DNA of 64,000 nt from an uncultured Sphingomonas sp. (lineage in GTDB: Bacteria > Pseudomonadota > Alphaproteobacteria > Sphingomonadales > Sphingomonadaceae), in the NCBI GenBank assembly GCA_913777325.1, contig CAJYSA010000072.1, forward strand, positions 1 to 64,000. Direction: 5' to 3'. A program made the position numbers and the translations under genes. Position 1 is the first letter of the stretch, and every line of letters starts with the position of its first letter. Below, one piece after another: positions 18,189 through 27,108 of this stretch. Under the pieces are notes generated by a model. That model worked only from the letters and a program-made list of their open reading frames with translations. It made no database searches and had not been told where the DNA came from.

Positions 18189-19559
18189 ATGGCGATCGAC
18201 ATCCTCGTCGTCGACGACGAACTCGACATCCGCGAACTCGTGGCCGGGGTGCTGGAGGACGAAGGCTATGACACGCGCATGGCCGGCGACAGCGACGCCG
18301 CGCTGGAGGCGATCGCGACTCGGCGGCCAAGCCTGGTGCTGCTCGACGTGTGGTTGCAGGGCTCGCGGCTCGACGGGCTGGACCTGCTGGAAGAGATCAA
18401 GCGTCGCGATCCCTCGATTCCGGTGCTGGTGATCTCGGGCCACGGCACGCTCGACACCGCCGTGGCGGCGATCCGGAAGGGGGCGGCCGATTTCATCGAG
18501 AAGCCGTTCCAGGCCGAGCGCCTGCTGCTGATGGTCGAGCGTGCGACCGAGACCGAGCGGCTGCGCGCCGAAGTCGCCTCGCTGCGCGCCGCGACCGGGC
18601 GCGGGACGGACCTCACCGGCAGCTCCACGGCGGTGAATGCCGTGCGCGCGACGCTGAAGCGCGTTGCCGCGACGGGCAGCCGCGTGCTCATCATGGGGCC
18701 GGCGGGGGTCGGCAAGGAGGTGGCCGCGCGGCTGCTGCACGGCTGGAGCCAACGGGCGCACGCCAATTTCGTGATCGCCAGCACGGCAGGCATGAACCCG
18801 GAGCGGATCGAGGAGGAGTTGTTCGGGGTGGAGGACGGGGGCGATCTGGTCCGCACCGGCCTGCTCGAACAGGCGCATGGCGGGACGCTGTTCCTCGACG
18901 AGATCGCGGACATGCCCGCCGCCACGCAGGCGCGGATCCTGCGCGTGCTGACCGATCAGAGCTTCACCCGGGTCGGCGGCACCCGCGTGGTGAAGGTCGA
19001 CGTGCGCGTCGTGTCGGCTACCGCCCGCGACCTGAGCGTCGAAATCGCCGAGGGACGGTTCCGCGAGGATCTATACTATCGGCTCAACGTCGTCCCCGTG
19101 ACGATCCCGCCGCTGGCCGAACGACGCGAGGACATCCCGGCACTGGTCGAGCATTTCGCCGCGCACTACGCCGCCGAGCGTCGCGTGCCGCCCCCCGAGA
19201 TCGCCACCGATGCCTTGGTCGCGCTGCAATCCTACGAATGGCCGGGCAATGTCCGCGAACTGCGCAACGTGGTCGAGCGGACGATCATCCTGGCGCCGGG
19301 CGATCGGATCGGGCGGATCGACCTGGACCTGTTGCCCGCCGAGGTGCTGGGTACGCAGGATGCCGGCACGGGCGCCAGCGCGATCATGGGCGCGCCGCTG
19401 CGCGAAGCGCGCGAGACGTTCGAGCGTGAATATCTGCGGGTCCAGATCCGGCGTTTCTCCGGCAACATCTCGCGAACGGCCAGCTTCATCGGGATGGAGC
19501 GCTCCGCACTCCATCGCAAACTGAAGCTGCTGGGCATCACCGAGACGCGCGAAGAATAA
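18189..19559 (+). CDS. ntrX: NtrX response regulator lacking GAFTGA
   Basis: A 456-residue NtrC-family regulator: receiver with Asp53 (LLDVWLQGSRLDG), AAA+ domain, and Fis-type HTH (GNISRTASFIGMERSALHRKL). Walker A is changed to GPAGVGKE. The region where GAFTGA should stand reads LFGVEDGGDLVRTG, so the sigma54-contact loop is missing. This suggests it does not activate sigma54 promoters directly, as reported for other NtrX proteins. Walker B (LFLDEIADMP) is intact. It follows ntrY closely and is regulated with it. Confidence 0.94.
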   Translation: MAIDILVVDDELDIRELVAGVLEDEGYDTRMAGDSDAALEAIATRRPSLVLLDVWLQGSRLDGLDLLEEIKRRDPSIPVLVISGHGTLDTAVAAIRKGAADFIEKPFQAERLLLMVERATETERLRAEVASLRAATGRGTDLTGSSTAVNAVRATLKRVAATGSRVLIMGPAGVGKEVAARLLHGWSQRAHANFVIASTAGMNPERIEEELFGVEDGGDLVRTGLLEQAHGGTLFLDEIADMPAATQARILRVLTDQSFTRVGGTRVVKVDVRVVSATARDLSVEIAEGRFREDLYYRLNVVPVTIPPLAERREDIPALVEHFAAHYAAERRVPPPEIATDALVALQSYEWPGNVRELRNVVERTIILAPGDRIGRIDLDLLPAEVLGTQDAGTGASAIMGAPLREARETFEREYLRVQIRRFSGNISRTASFIGMERSALHRKLKLLGITETREE

Positions 19560-19764
19560 GGCGTCGCCGATCCCTAATAGGCGTGCGCCCGCCCGCTTGC
19601 TGTCCTTGCATCCTTCCATCGCACGACGGAGCGCTCCCACGCATCTGGACGCCGGCTAACCGGAACCCTAACTTAGGCCCGTCGCTTTCCGATGCGACGC
19701 AACCCGACGCCGGGAACGGCGCACGCGCGGGGAACCTCCCGCCAAGAACAAGGACACGCACTTC

Positions 19765-20268
19765 ATGGCCGACAAGCAGACGTCGCTGCAGGATCTGTTC
19801 CTCAATGCGCTCCGCAAGTCCAAGACGCCCGTCACCATGTTCCTCGTCAAGGGGGTTAAGCTCCAGGGCATCGTCACCTGGTTCGACAATTTTTCGGTGC
19901 TGCTGCGGCGCGACGGACAGTCGCAGTTGATCTATAAGCACGCCATTTCCACGATCATGCCTGCCGGCCCGGTCGATGTCGCCGGCATCGTCGGACAGAT
20001 GGGCGAGAACACCCGCAAGCAGCCGCTGTTGCAGGATATTTTCCTGTCGGCGGTCCGCAAGTCGGAAGACCCGGTCACGATGTTCCTGGTCAACGGTGTG
20101 ATGCTGCAGGGTGCCATTGCCGGCTTCGACCTGTTCTGCATGCTGCTCCAGCGCGATGGCATGGCGCAATTGGTCTACAAGCATGCGGTCTCGACGATCC
20201 AGCCGTCGCGACCGCTGAACCTGTCCGCCGAGGGTGACGAGGAAGACGACAACGACGGGGAGGAATGA
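19765..20268 (+). CDS. hfq: Tandem two-domain Hfq RNA chaperone
   Basis: A 167-residue protein holding two complete Hfq Sm-fold domains, about residues 7-70 and 88-151, joined by a ~17-residue linker and followed by an acidic tail ([12 protein letters not shown]). Ordinary Hfq has one such domain of ~70-100 residues. Proximal-face YKHA is present twice (57-60, 138-141), as is the Gln of LQD (Gln9, Gln90). The distal-face Lys equivalent (GVKLQG, Lys32) is Met113 in the second copy. Three such chains could form one six-domain ring. It lies between ntrX and hflX, the usual alphaproteobacterial place, with AAGGAC upstream as RBS. Confidence 0.97.
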   Translation: MADKQTSLQDLFLNALRKSKTPVTMFLVKGVKLQGIVTWFDNFSVLLRRDGQSQLIYKHAISTIMPAGPVDVAGIVGQMGENTRKQPLLQDIFLSAVRKSEDPVTMFLVNGVMLQGAIAGFDLFCMLLQRDGMAQLVYKHAVSTIQPSRPLNLSAEGDEEDDNDGEE

Positions 20269-20278
20269 GACGCTGTCT

Positions 20279-21574
20279 GTGAGCACCGGCTTCGAGCGTG
20301 ACCGCGACGACGATGTAACGCGCGGCGCGCGCGCCATCGTCGTCTACCCCGATCTCGGCGGATCGAGCCGCGATGCCGAGGCGCGGCTCGAGGAGACCGC
20401 CGGGCTGGCCGAGGCAATCGGGGTGGTCGTGGTGGACCAGGTCGCCCTACGCGTCCGAACGCCGCGCGCGGCGACGCTGATCGGCTCGGGCCAGATCGAG
20501 GAGCTTGCCGCCCGAGCGCGGATGGAGGAGGCGGCGCTCATCGTCGTCGACGGCAATCTGACGCCTATTCAACAGCGCAATCTCGAAACCGCGCTGGAGG
20601 CCAAGGTGATCGACCGTACCGGCCTGATCCTCGAAATCTTCGGTGAGCGCGCCGCGACTGCCGAGGGACGGTTACAGGTCGAACTCGCGCACCTCGATTA
20701 TCAATCGGGTCGGCTGGTGCGTAGCTGGACCCACCTCGAACGTCAGCGCGGCGGCTTCGGCTTCCTGGGTGGGCCGGGCGAGACGCAGATCGAGGCCGAT
20801 CGCCGGCTGATCCGCGACCGGATGGCGCGGCTGCGGCGCGAACTGGATCAGGTCACCCGCACGCGCGGTCTGCATCGTGAGCGGCGGCAGCGCGCGCCGT
20901 GGCCGGTCGTCGCGCTGGTCGGTTATACCAATGCCGGCAAATCCACGCTGTTCAATCGCCTGACCGGCGCGCATGTGATGGCGGAGGATCTGTTGTTCGC
21001 CACGCTTGATCCGACCCTCCGGCAGGTGTCGCTGCCGGGGATCGACAAGGCGATCCTGTCCGACACCGTGGGATTCGTTTCCGAATTGCCGACCCAATTG
21101 GTTGCCGCGTTCAAGGCGACGCTGGAGGAGGTCGTGTCCGCCGATTTGCTGGTGCATGTCCGCGACGTCGCTCACCCGGACAGCGCGGCACAGAAGGCGG
21201 ATGTCGAGGCGGTGCTTGCCGAGGTGGGCGTGGCTGAAGGAACGCCGGTGATCGAGGCGTGGAACAAACTGGACCTGCTGGAGGGCGTTGTACGCGACGA
21301 CCTGCTGGCGGAGGCGGCGCGGCGGAACGATGTCATGCCCATTTCCGCGTTGACCGGCGAGGGGGTCGAGGCGCTGGTCCGGCACGTCGGCGATCTGCTG
21401 ACCCAGGGGCATCAGCGTTATACGCTGGCACTCGATGCGGGAGACGGCGCGGCCGCCGCGTGGCTGCATGCGCATGGTGAGGTTCTGGACAGCCATGTCG
21501 AGAACGACCGCATGATCTATGAGGTGCGCATGTCGCCCGCGGACTATGAGCGTTTCGCCACTCGCGAAGGATAA
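20279..21574 (+). CDS. hflX: GTPase HflX
   Basis: A ~431-residue ribosome-associated GTPase involved in rescue or splitting of stalled ribosomes. It has an N-terminal nucleotide-binding domain (IGSGQIEEL), a glycine-rich linker ([20 protein letters not shown]), and a G domain with G1 [10 protein letters not shown]3 DTVGFV and G4 NKLD. The start is taken as GTG 20279, 10 bases after the hfq stop; the in-frame region upstream overlaps hfq. Co-transcription with hfq is the common arrangement. Confidence 0.93.
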   Translation: MSTGFERDRDDDVTRGARAIVVYPDLGGSSRDAEARLEETAGLAEAIGVVVVDQVALRVRTPRAATLIGSGQIEELAARARMEEAALIVVDGNLTPIQQRNLETALEAKVIDRTGLILEIFGERAATAEGRLQVELAHLDYQSGRLVRSWTHLERQRGGFGFLGGPGETQIEADRRLIRDRMARLRRELDQVTRTRGLHRERRQRAPWPVVALVGYTNAGKSTLFNRLTGAHVMAEDLLFATLDPTLRQVSLPGIDKAILSDTVGFVSELPTQLVAAFKATLEEVVSADLLVHVRDVAHPDSAAQKADVEAVLAEVGVAEGTPVIEAWNKLDLLEGVVRDDLLAEAARRNDVMPISALTGEGVEALVRHVGDLLTQGHQRYTLALDAGDGAAAAWLHAHGEVLDSHVENDRMIYEVRMSPADYERFATREG

Positions 21575-21581
21575 GAGCGCA

Positions 21582-21615
21582 ACACGATCCGGTTGCCCGG
21601 GCGATCGGATCGTGT
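21582..21615. terminator. Hairpin between convergent hflX and coaD
   Basis: A perfect 10-base inverted repeat, ACACGATCCG (21582-21591) with CGGATCGTGT (21606-21615), around a 14-base GC-rich loop. No T-tract follows, so it is a terminator-like hairpin rather than a classic intrinsic terminator. It lies 7 bases after hflX and 8 bases from the coaD stop. Confidence 0.6.
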
Positions 21616-21622
21616 GTCCCGG

Positions 21623-22123
21623 CTAGCTCCCGCGCCGCCCGTCGCGCTCGACACGCGCGACGACGTCCGTGCAGACCGCCTCGCTGACGAATTTGCCGAT
21701 ATGGCCGCCGAAGATTGCAATTTCTTTCACCAAGCGCGACGCGATCGGTTGCAGGCACACGTCGGCCATCAGGAAGACCGTCTCGATCCGGTCGTTCAAC
21801 TGCTGGTTCATCCCGGCCATCTGATATTCGTACTCGAAATCGGCGACGGCGCGCAGACCGCGGACGATCATCGACGCACCCTCGCGCTCGGCGAAGTCCA
21901 TCAGCAACGAGTCGAACGAAACCACGCGGATGTCGCCGCCGATCGCCGCCACCTCGCGCTCGACCATCGCCATGCGTTCGTCCAGCGCGAACATCGGCGA
22001 TTTGCCGGGATTGGTGGTTACGCCGACGACCAGCCGATCCACCAGCTTCGCCCCACGCCGGATGATGTCCATGTGCCCCAGCGTGATCGGGTCGAAGGTG
22101 CCGGGATAGACGCCGATACGCAT
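21623..22123 (-). CDS. coaD: Phosphopantetheine adenylyltransferase
   Basis: A 166-residue nucleotidyltransferase, the penultimate step of CoA synthesis. Signs are GVYPGTFDPITLGHMDII (the TxGH motif near the N terminus), GLRAVADFEYEYQM, and an ISS/T-like C-terminal region (ASRLVKEIAIFGG). The ATG at 22123 gives MRIGVYPGTF; the larger frame reaching 22453 runs into ispA and is rejected. It lies 19 bases after the ispA stop in the xseB-ispA-coaD group, and is linked in function to panC. Confidence 0.95.
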   Translation of the reverse strand: MRIGVYPGTFDPITLGHMDIIRRGAKLVDRLVVGVTTNPGKSPMFALDERMAMVEREVAAIGGDIRVVSFDSLLMDFAEREGASMIVRGLRAVADFEYEYQMAGMNQQLNDRIETVFLMADVCLQPIASRLVKEIAIFGGHIGKFVSEAVCTDVVARVERDGRRGS

Positions 22124-22142
22124 GGGGAAAAGCCTCTTCGGG

Positions 22143-23051
22143 TCAGCCGCGTCGGTCGATGACGAAGCGCGCGATCGAACGGAGCAGGTCGGCCTCGGGG
22201 CCATAGCTACGCAGATGATCGATCGCCTGATCGACCAGCATGCGCGACTGCTGCCGCGCACGCTCGACGCCGAGCAGCGAGACGAACGTCTCCTTGCCCT
22301 GCTCGCCGTCCTTGCGCAGCTTCTTGCCGGCCAGTGCTTCGTCCCCCTCGACGTCGAGCAGGTCGTCGACGATCTGGAAGGCGAGGCCCAGGTCATGCGC
22401 ATAACCCCGCAGATGCCGGCGTCCCTCGGGAGCGACGCGTCCCAGGATCGCACCGCCCTCCACCGCCGCGCCGATCAGCGCGCCGGTCTTCATCTGCTGA
22501 AGCCGGGTGACCGTGTTCAGGTCGAAGCGCGTCCCGTCCGCCTTCAGGTCCATCGCCTGTCCGCCTGCCATGCCGGACGGCCCGGACGCGCGTGCGAGAT
22601 CGGCGATCAACTCGGCACGCACGAACGGATCCGGGTGCGTCGCGGGATCGGCCAGCACTTCGAATGCCAGCGCGTGCAGACAGTCGCCGGCCAAGATCGC
22701 GGTCGCCTCATCGAATTTCCGATGCACGGTCGGCTTGCCATGGCGCAGATCATCGTCGTCCATCGCGGGCAGATCGTCGTGGATCAGCGAATAGACGTGG
22801 ATCGCCTCCAGCGCGGTGGCCACTCGCCCGGCGGCGTCGCGCGCCACGTCGAACAGTCGCGCCGTAGCGAAGACCAGCAGCGGCCGCAGTCGCTTGCCGC
22901 CGCCAATCGTGGCATGCCGCATCGCGCGGTACAGGTCGGCGCGAGGATCGTCGGGCACCGGCAGCAGCTTGTCGAAGCGCCGGTCCATCTCCGCCGACAC
23001 TTCCTTGAGCGCCGCCTGAAGCTGCGGCGAGGCGTTGGCGGCGATCGTCAT
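22143..23051 (-). CDS. ispA: Farnesyl diphosphate synthase family prenyltransferase
   Basis: A 302-residue trans-isoprenyl diphosphate synthase. The first Asp-rich motif is DDLPAMDDDDLRHG, the second is FQIVDDLLD, and GGKRLRP lies near the N terminus. This is the short-chain FPP/GPP class, which condenses IPP with allylic diphosphates made through the IspDF pathway. It overlaps xseB by 4 bases. The same family includes geranylgeranyl synthases, so chain length is inferred from overall type. Confidence 0.93.
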   Translation of the reverse strand: MTIAANASPQLQAALKEVSAEMDRRFDKLLPVPDDPRADLYRAMRHATIGGGKRLRPLLVFATARLFDVARDAAGRVATALEAIHVYSLIHDDLPAMDDDDLRHGKPTVHRKFDEATAILAGDCLHALAFEVLADPATHPDPFVRAELIADLARASGPSGMAGGQAMDLKADGTRFDLNTVTRLQQMKTGALIGAAVEGGAILGRVAPEGRRHLRGYAHDLGLAFQIVDDLLDVEGDEALAGKKLRKDGEQGKETFVSLLGVERARQQSRMLVDQAIDHLRSYGPEADLLRSIARFVIDRRG

Positions 23052-23287
23052 GCGGCGGCGAAGGGCTCGGTGCCGGTGGGCTTGCCGTCAGCCCCGGTAC
23101 GGATCGCCTCTATGCGCGCCTGCGCGGCGTCGAGCCGGTCGGCACACCGCTGGCGCAGCACGCTGCCGCGTTCGTAGAGGCGGATCGCCTCCTCCAGCGG
23201 TGTGTCTCCGGATTCAAGCCGCGCGACGATCTCCTCCAGTTCGCGCAAACCCGCTTCGAAGGATGGCGTCTCGGTCGAATTCTCCAT
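23048..23287 (-). CDS. xseB: Exodeoxyribonuclease VII small subunit
   Basis: A 79-residue protein with the XseB pattern FEAGLRELEEIVARLESGDTPLEEAIRLYERG. It partners XseA (not in this window) in processive single-strand DNA degradation. ATGA overlap with ispA shows translational coupling; xseB-ispA linkage is common in proteobacteria. Confidence 0.95.
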   Translation of the reverse strand: MENSTETPSFEAGLRELEEIVARLESGDTPLEEAIRLYERGSVLRQRCADRLDAAQARIEAIRTGADGKPTGTEPFAAA

Positions 23288-23338
23288 GTCCCGGGCTATG
23301 CGCCGGGCGCAGGCGACCGGTCAAGGAGATGCCGTAGG

Positions 23339-23629
23339 TTACGCCGCGCGGCGTTGCATTCCGCCGAGCACGTCGCGCGCGGCGCGTTGCGCGGTCGCGA
23401 TCTCGCGCGCGGTCATGTCCTCGGCGATCTCGGTGCGGGCCGCGGCTGCCGCCTCGTTGCCGCGCGCCGCCGACAGGTTGAACCACTTATGCGCTTCGAT
23501 CAGGTCCAGCGTGGCGCCCATGGTGCCGGTGGAAAAGGCCACGCCCAGGTCGTAGGCCGCGTCGGAGTCGCCGCGGGTCGCTTCGTTGATGCGGCGCGCC
23601 AATAACGCGGTATCGAATTCAGTTACCAT
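23339..23629 (-). CDS. Small Sel1-repeat-like protein
   Basis: A 96-residue protein with a single Sel1/TPR-like unit: AAYDLGVAFSTG, then LIEAHKWFNLSAARGNEAAAA. It has no signal peptide, so it is probably cytoplasmic and protein-binding. Similar short Sel1 proteins are common in alphaproteobacteria, without a defined role. I chose ATG 23629 (MVTEFDTALLARRINEATRGD); an upstream start at 23671 adds 14 poorly typed residues. Its upstream region on the - strand holds TTAACCAT, a CtrA-half-site-like motif, which is only suggestive. Confidence 0.75.
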   Translation of the reverse strand: MVTEFDTALLARRINEATRGDSDAAYDLGVAFSTGTMGATLDLIEAHKWFNLSAARGNEAAAAARTEIAEDMTAREIATAQRAARDVLGGMQRRAA

Positions 23630-23738
23630 CGGATCACCCCTCAATCCTTCAATGTGGAATGAAGTGTGCACCGATTCGGCTCACCAAATGGTTAAGGCGA
23701 CGATCATCTAAACCGATGTTTGTCAGTGGTTTGGTCGA

Positions 23739-24581
23739 TCATGCTGAATCGACGGCAAGATTGTCGATCAGTCGGGTATTGCCCAGCCGTGCCGCGGCCA
23801 GTAGCTGCCGTCGTCGGCCCGGAGCGGGATTAATTTCCAGCGTCTCGGCATCGACGAGTGCGACATAATCGACGAGGAATCCCGCAGCCGACAGTGTGGC
23901 GGCGGCGTCGGACAGCGCCTTGTTCACGTCGCCCCCCGCCCGTACGGCGCGAGCCGCGACCCCCAACGCGCGTGGCAGTGCTACCGCTTTCTGACGCTCT
24001 TCAGGCAGCAGGTAGACGTTACGCGACGATAGCGCGAGACCATCGTCCTCCCGCTGAGTGGGCACGCCGGTGATCTCGATATCGAAGTCCAAGTCGGTGA
24101 CCATGCGGCGGATCACCGCCAGTTGCTGAAAATCTTTCTCCCCGAAGTAAGCGCGGGTCGGGCCGACCTGATTGAACAGCTTGGCGACCACCGTCGCCAC
24201 TCCGTCGAAATGGCCGGGGCGCGCCGCGCCGTCCCATCCCTCGCTGACCCCCGATACCGACACGTTGGTGGCGAAGCCGGCGGGGTACATCTGTTCCACC
24301 GGCGGCAGCCACAACAGATCGCAGCCCGCATCGGTCAGCATCGCGATGTCGCTGATTTCCTTACGCGGATAACGCGACAAATCCTCGTTGGCGCCGAATT
24401 GCTTCGGGTTCACGAAGATCGAGGCGACCACCAGCGCCCCGGGACGCCGTGCCGCTTCGACCAGCGCGATATGCCCAGCGTGGAGCGCGCCCATCGTCGG
24501 CACCAGCGCCACCTCGCGCCCTTCGGCGCGCGCCGCACCGATCGCGGCGCGCAGGCCGGCGAGATCACGATATACTTCCAC
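23739..24581 (-). CDS. panC: Pantothenate synthetase
   Basis: A 280-residue ATP-dependent ligase joining pantoate and beta-alanine. Motifs are VPTMGALHAGHIALV (ATP site), SIFVNPKQFGANEDLSRYPR, TVVAKLFNQVGPTRAYFGEKDFQQ and LALSSRNVYLLPEER. Length is normal. It stands alone here (no panB or panD nearby), divergent from mipZ. Confidence 0.96.
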   Translation of the reverse strand: MEVYRDLAGLRAAIGAARAEGREVALVPTMGALHAGHIALVEAARRPGALVVASIFVNPKQFGANEDLSRYPRKEISDIAMLTDAGCDLLWLPPVEQMYPAGFATNVSVSGVSEGWDGAARPGHFDGVATVVAKLFNQVGPTRAYFGEKDFQQLAVIRRMVTDLDFDIEITGVPTQREDDGLALSSRNVYLLPEERQKAVALPRALGVAARAVRAGGDVNKALSDAAATLSAAGFLVDYVALVDAETLEINPAPGRRRQLLAAARLGNTRLIDNLAVDSA

Positions 24582-24655
24582 CCGTTACCCCTCGAAACTC
24601 GCGGGCGGGGGTTCTATGGTCGCGGCAGGACGCAATCAATCGAGGATGCGACGAA

Positions 24656-25474
24656 TTGTCCGAAACGGGGACGGAAGCGCAACACGGTCGCACGCATGTG
24701 ATTGTGTTCGCCAACGAAAAGGGTGGGACGGGCAAGTCGACGACGGCGGTCCACGTCGCCATCGCGCTGGCTGCGAAAGGCGCGCGCGTCGCGTGCATCG
24801 ATCTCGACCATCGGCAGCGCACGCTGGGCCGCTATCTCGACAATCGCGAGGCGACGGTGAAGCGGGCGGGGATCGAATTGGCCGTGCCGGTGCATGCGAC
24901 CGGTGACGGGCGGGCGGACGGCAACTTCCCGGGCATGTACCGGGAGTTCACCGACGGCTACGACTTTCTGGTGATCGATACGCCGGGCCGTGACGATCCG
25001 GCGGCGCGGATCGCCGCCGCGCTGGCCGATACGCTGGTGACCCCGATGAACGATAGTTTCGTCGATTTTGATTTGATCGGGCAGGTCGATCCCGAGACGT
25101 ACAAGGTGGTGCGCCCCAGTTTCTATTCGGAACTGATCTGGGATGCGCGGAAGGCCCGCGCGCGTGAGGACGGGACGACGATCGACTGGGTCGTGCTGCG
25201 CAACCGCTTGCAATATCTGGAAGCGCGCAACATGCGACGGGTGTCGGAGGCGCTGGACCAGCTGGCACGGCGGGTCGGCTTCCGTATCATTCCTGGGCTA
25301 GGCGAGCGCGTGATCTATCGCGAGCTGTTCCCCAAGGGGCTGACGCTGCTCGATGCGAAGGAGTTCGGCGGGATGGGGCTGAGCCATGTCGCCGCGCGGC
25401 AGGAGTTGCGCGAGATGATGGCGGCGCTGGCGCTGCCCGAAGTCGCCGCTTCCCCACACGGGCAGGCCGCCTGA
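24656..25474 (+). CDS. mipZ: MipZ-type division-plane ATPase
   Basis: A 272-residue P-loop ATPase of the ParA/MinD superfamily. It has the deviant Walker A FANEKGGTGKSTTAVH (residues ~18-33), LDHRQRTLGRYLDNR after strand 2, and VIDTPGRDDP. This combination marks MipZ, which forms polar gradients with ParB and inhibits FtsZ in alphaproteobacteria. The start is TTG 24656 with GAGG ten bases upstream; the longer in-frame extension to 24449 overlaps panC and is rejected. It is followed 3 bases later by a J-domain gene. Confidence 0.92.
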   Translation: MSETGTEAQHGRTHVIVFANEKGGTGKSTTAVHVAIALAAKGARVACIDLDHRQRTLGRYLDNREATVKRAGIELAVPVHATGDGRADGNFPGMYREFTDGYDFLVIDTPGRDDPAARIAAALADTLVTPMNDSFVDFDLIGQVDPETYKVVRPSFYSELIWDARKARAREDGTTIDWVVLRNRLQYLEARNMRRVSEALDQLARRVGFRIIPGLGERVIYRELFPKGLTLLDAKEFGGMGLSHVAARQELREMMAALALPEVAASPHGQAA

Positions 25475-25477
25475 CGT

Positions 25478-25744
25478 ATGGCGATGAAGTGGATCGTCGC
25501 CGCGCTGATCGTCTGGGGCGTGTGGATGCTGTTGCGGAAACCCTTGAAGCGGCGTCCCTCGCCCTTGGGGGAGGCGCGGCGCGTGCTGGGGGTGGATGCG
25601 CGGGCGGATGCGGGCGAGATCCGCGCCGCGCACCGTCGGCTGATGAGCGAGTTGCACCCCGATCGCGGTGGATCGGAGCAGCGCGCGCGGCGGGTGAACG
25701 CGGCGCGCGACACGTTGCTCGACGCGCTGAAGGATGCGCGATGA
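25478..25744 (+). CDS. Membrane-anchored J-domain protein
   Basis: An 88-residue protein with an N-terminal hydrophobic segment (MKWIVAALIVWGVWMLL) and a short J domain, including the HPD motif in LMSELHPDRGGSEQRARRVN. It resembles the inner-membrane DnaJ-like proteins that recruit Hsp70, with the J domain facing the cytoplasm. It overlaps the phosphohexomutase start by 4 bases (ATGA) and follows mipZ by 3 bases, so the three form an operon. The client is unknown. Confidence 0.88.
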   Translation: MAMKWIVAALIVWGVWMLLRKPLKRRPSPLGEARRVLGVDARADAGEIRAAHRRLMSELHPDRGGSEQRARRVNAARDTLLDALKDAR

Positions 25745-27108
25745 CGCATCGCTTCTCGCCGGAGATCCTGCGCGCTTACGACATTCGCGGACGGGTCGGG
25801 GACACGCTGACCGAAGCGGACGCCTGGGCGGTTGGGCGGGGCTTCGCCACGCGCGTGCGGCGCGCAGGCGGGCGGCGCGTCGCGGTGGGCTATGACGGGC
25901 GCACCCACTCGCCGACATTGGAGGCCGCACTCGTCGCTGGGCTGACTGCCTCAGGCGTGGACGTGGTGCGAGTCGGCATTGGGCCGTCGCCGATGCTCTA
26001 TTACGCTACCGCCACGCTAGAGGTGGATGGCGGCGTGCAGGTAACCGGCAGCCATAATCCCGCCGAGGACAATGGCTTCAAGCTGGTGATGCAGGGCAAT
26101 AGCTTCCACGGGGCGGACGTGCGCGACCTCGCGCGGCTGGCCGAAGCAGGGGATTGGGAAGAGGGGGCCGGGGCGGTCACCGAGGCGCAGGTGCTCGACC
26201 TTTATGTCGGGCGGCTGCTCGCCGGCTATGCCGGGGGCGCATACCGGATCGGTTGGGATGCGGGCAACGGCGCCGCCGGTCCCGCGATTTGTGCGCTCAC
26301 CGCGCAGCTGCCGGGCGAGCATCATCTGCTGTTCTGCGACATCGACGGCACCTTTCCCCATCATCATCCCGATCCGACCGTGGAGGCCAATCTCGCCCAC
26401 CTGCGTGCCCTTGTCCTCGAGAAGAAACTCGATTTCGGACTGGCGTTCGATGGCGACGGGGACCGGATCGGCGCGGTGGACGCCCATGGCCGGGTGCTGT
26501 GGGGGGACGAGATCCTCTCCATATTGGTCGCACCGACGCTCGCCGAGCTGCCCGGGAGCACGATCGTCGCCGATGTGAAGTCGAGCGACGCGCTGTTCGA
26601 GCGGATCGCGGCGTTGGGGGGCACGCCGGTGATGTGGCGAACCGGGCACAGCGAGATCAAGACCAAGATGAAGGAGCTCGGCGCGCCGCTGGCGGGTGAG
26701 CTGTCGGGTCATATCTTCTTCGCGCACGAATATTACGGGTTCGACGACGCGCTCTACGCCGCGGTGCGGCTGATCCGGGCGGTGCACCTGTCGGGCCGAT
26801 CGCTGACCGCCTTGCGCGAGGAGACATCGGCGCGTGTCGCCACGCCGGAATGGCGGGTGCCGGTGCCGGAGGAGCGCAAGGCGGCGCTGGTCGAGCAGGT
26901 CGCCGCACGGCTGGCGGAAGATGGCGCGCGCGTGACCGTCACCGACGGGGTGCGCGTGTCCACCGACGACGGCTGGTGGCTGCTGCGCGCGTCGAACACG
27001 CAAGCCGCGTTGACCTTGCGTGCTGAGGGGCGGGATGCGGACGCGCTGGAGCGGCTGGTGGCATCGATCGATGCGCAACTTGCCGCCTGCGGTGTGCGGC
27101 GGGTCTAG
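25741..27108 (+). CDS. Phosphomannomutase/phosphoglucomutase
   Basis: A 455-residue alpha-D-phosphohexomutase. The phosphoserine loop is VTGSHNPAEDNGFK, the metal loop is AFDGDGDRIG, the sugar-binding loop is GELSGHIFF, and the C-terminal phosphate-binding RASNTQAALTLR completes the set. It interconverts hexose 6- and 1-phosphates for nucleotide sugars, and so supports exopolysaccharide or LPS synthesis. Both ManB/AlgC-type and Pgm names fit. The ATG at 25741 overlaps the J-domain gene. Confidence 0.92.
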   Translation: MTHRFSPEILRAYDIRGRVGDTLTEADAWAVGRGFATRVRRAGGRRVAVGYDGRTHSPTLEAALVAGLTASGVDVVRVGIGPSPMLYYATATLEVDGGVQVTGSHNPAEDNGFKLVMQGNSFHGADVRDLARLAEAGDWEEGAGAVTEAQVLDLYVGRLLAGYAGGAYRIGWDAGNGAAGPAICALTAQLPGEHHLLFCDIDGTFPHHHPDPTVEANLAHLRALVLEKKLDFGLAFDGDGDRIGAVDAHGRVLWGDEILSILVAPTLAELPGSTIVADVKSSDALFERIAALGGTPVMWRTGHSEIKTKMKELGAPLAGELSGHIFFAHEYYGFDDALYAAVRLIRAVHLSGRSLTALREETSARVATPEWRVPVPEERKAALVEQVAARLAEDGARVTVTDGVRVSTDDGWWLLRASNTQAALTLRAEGRDADALERLVASIDAQLAACGVRRV

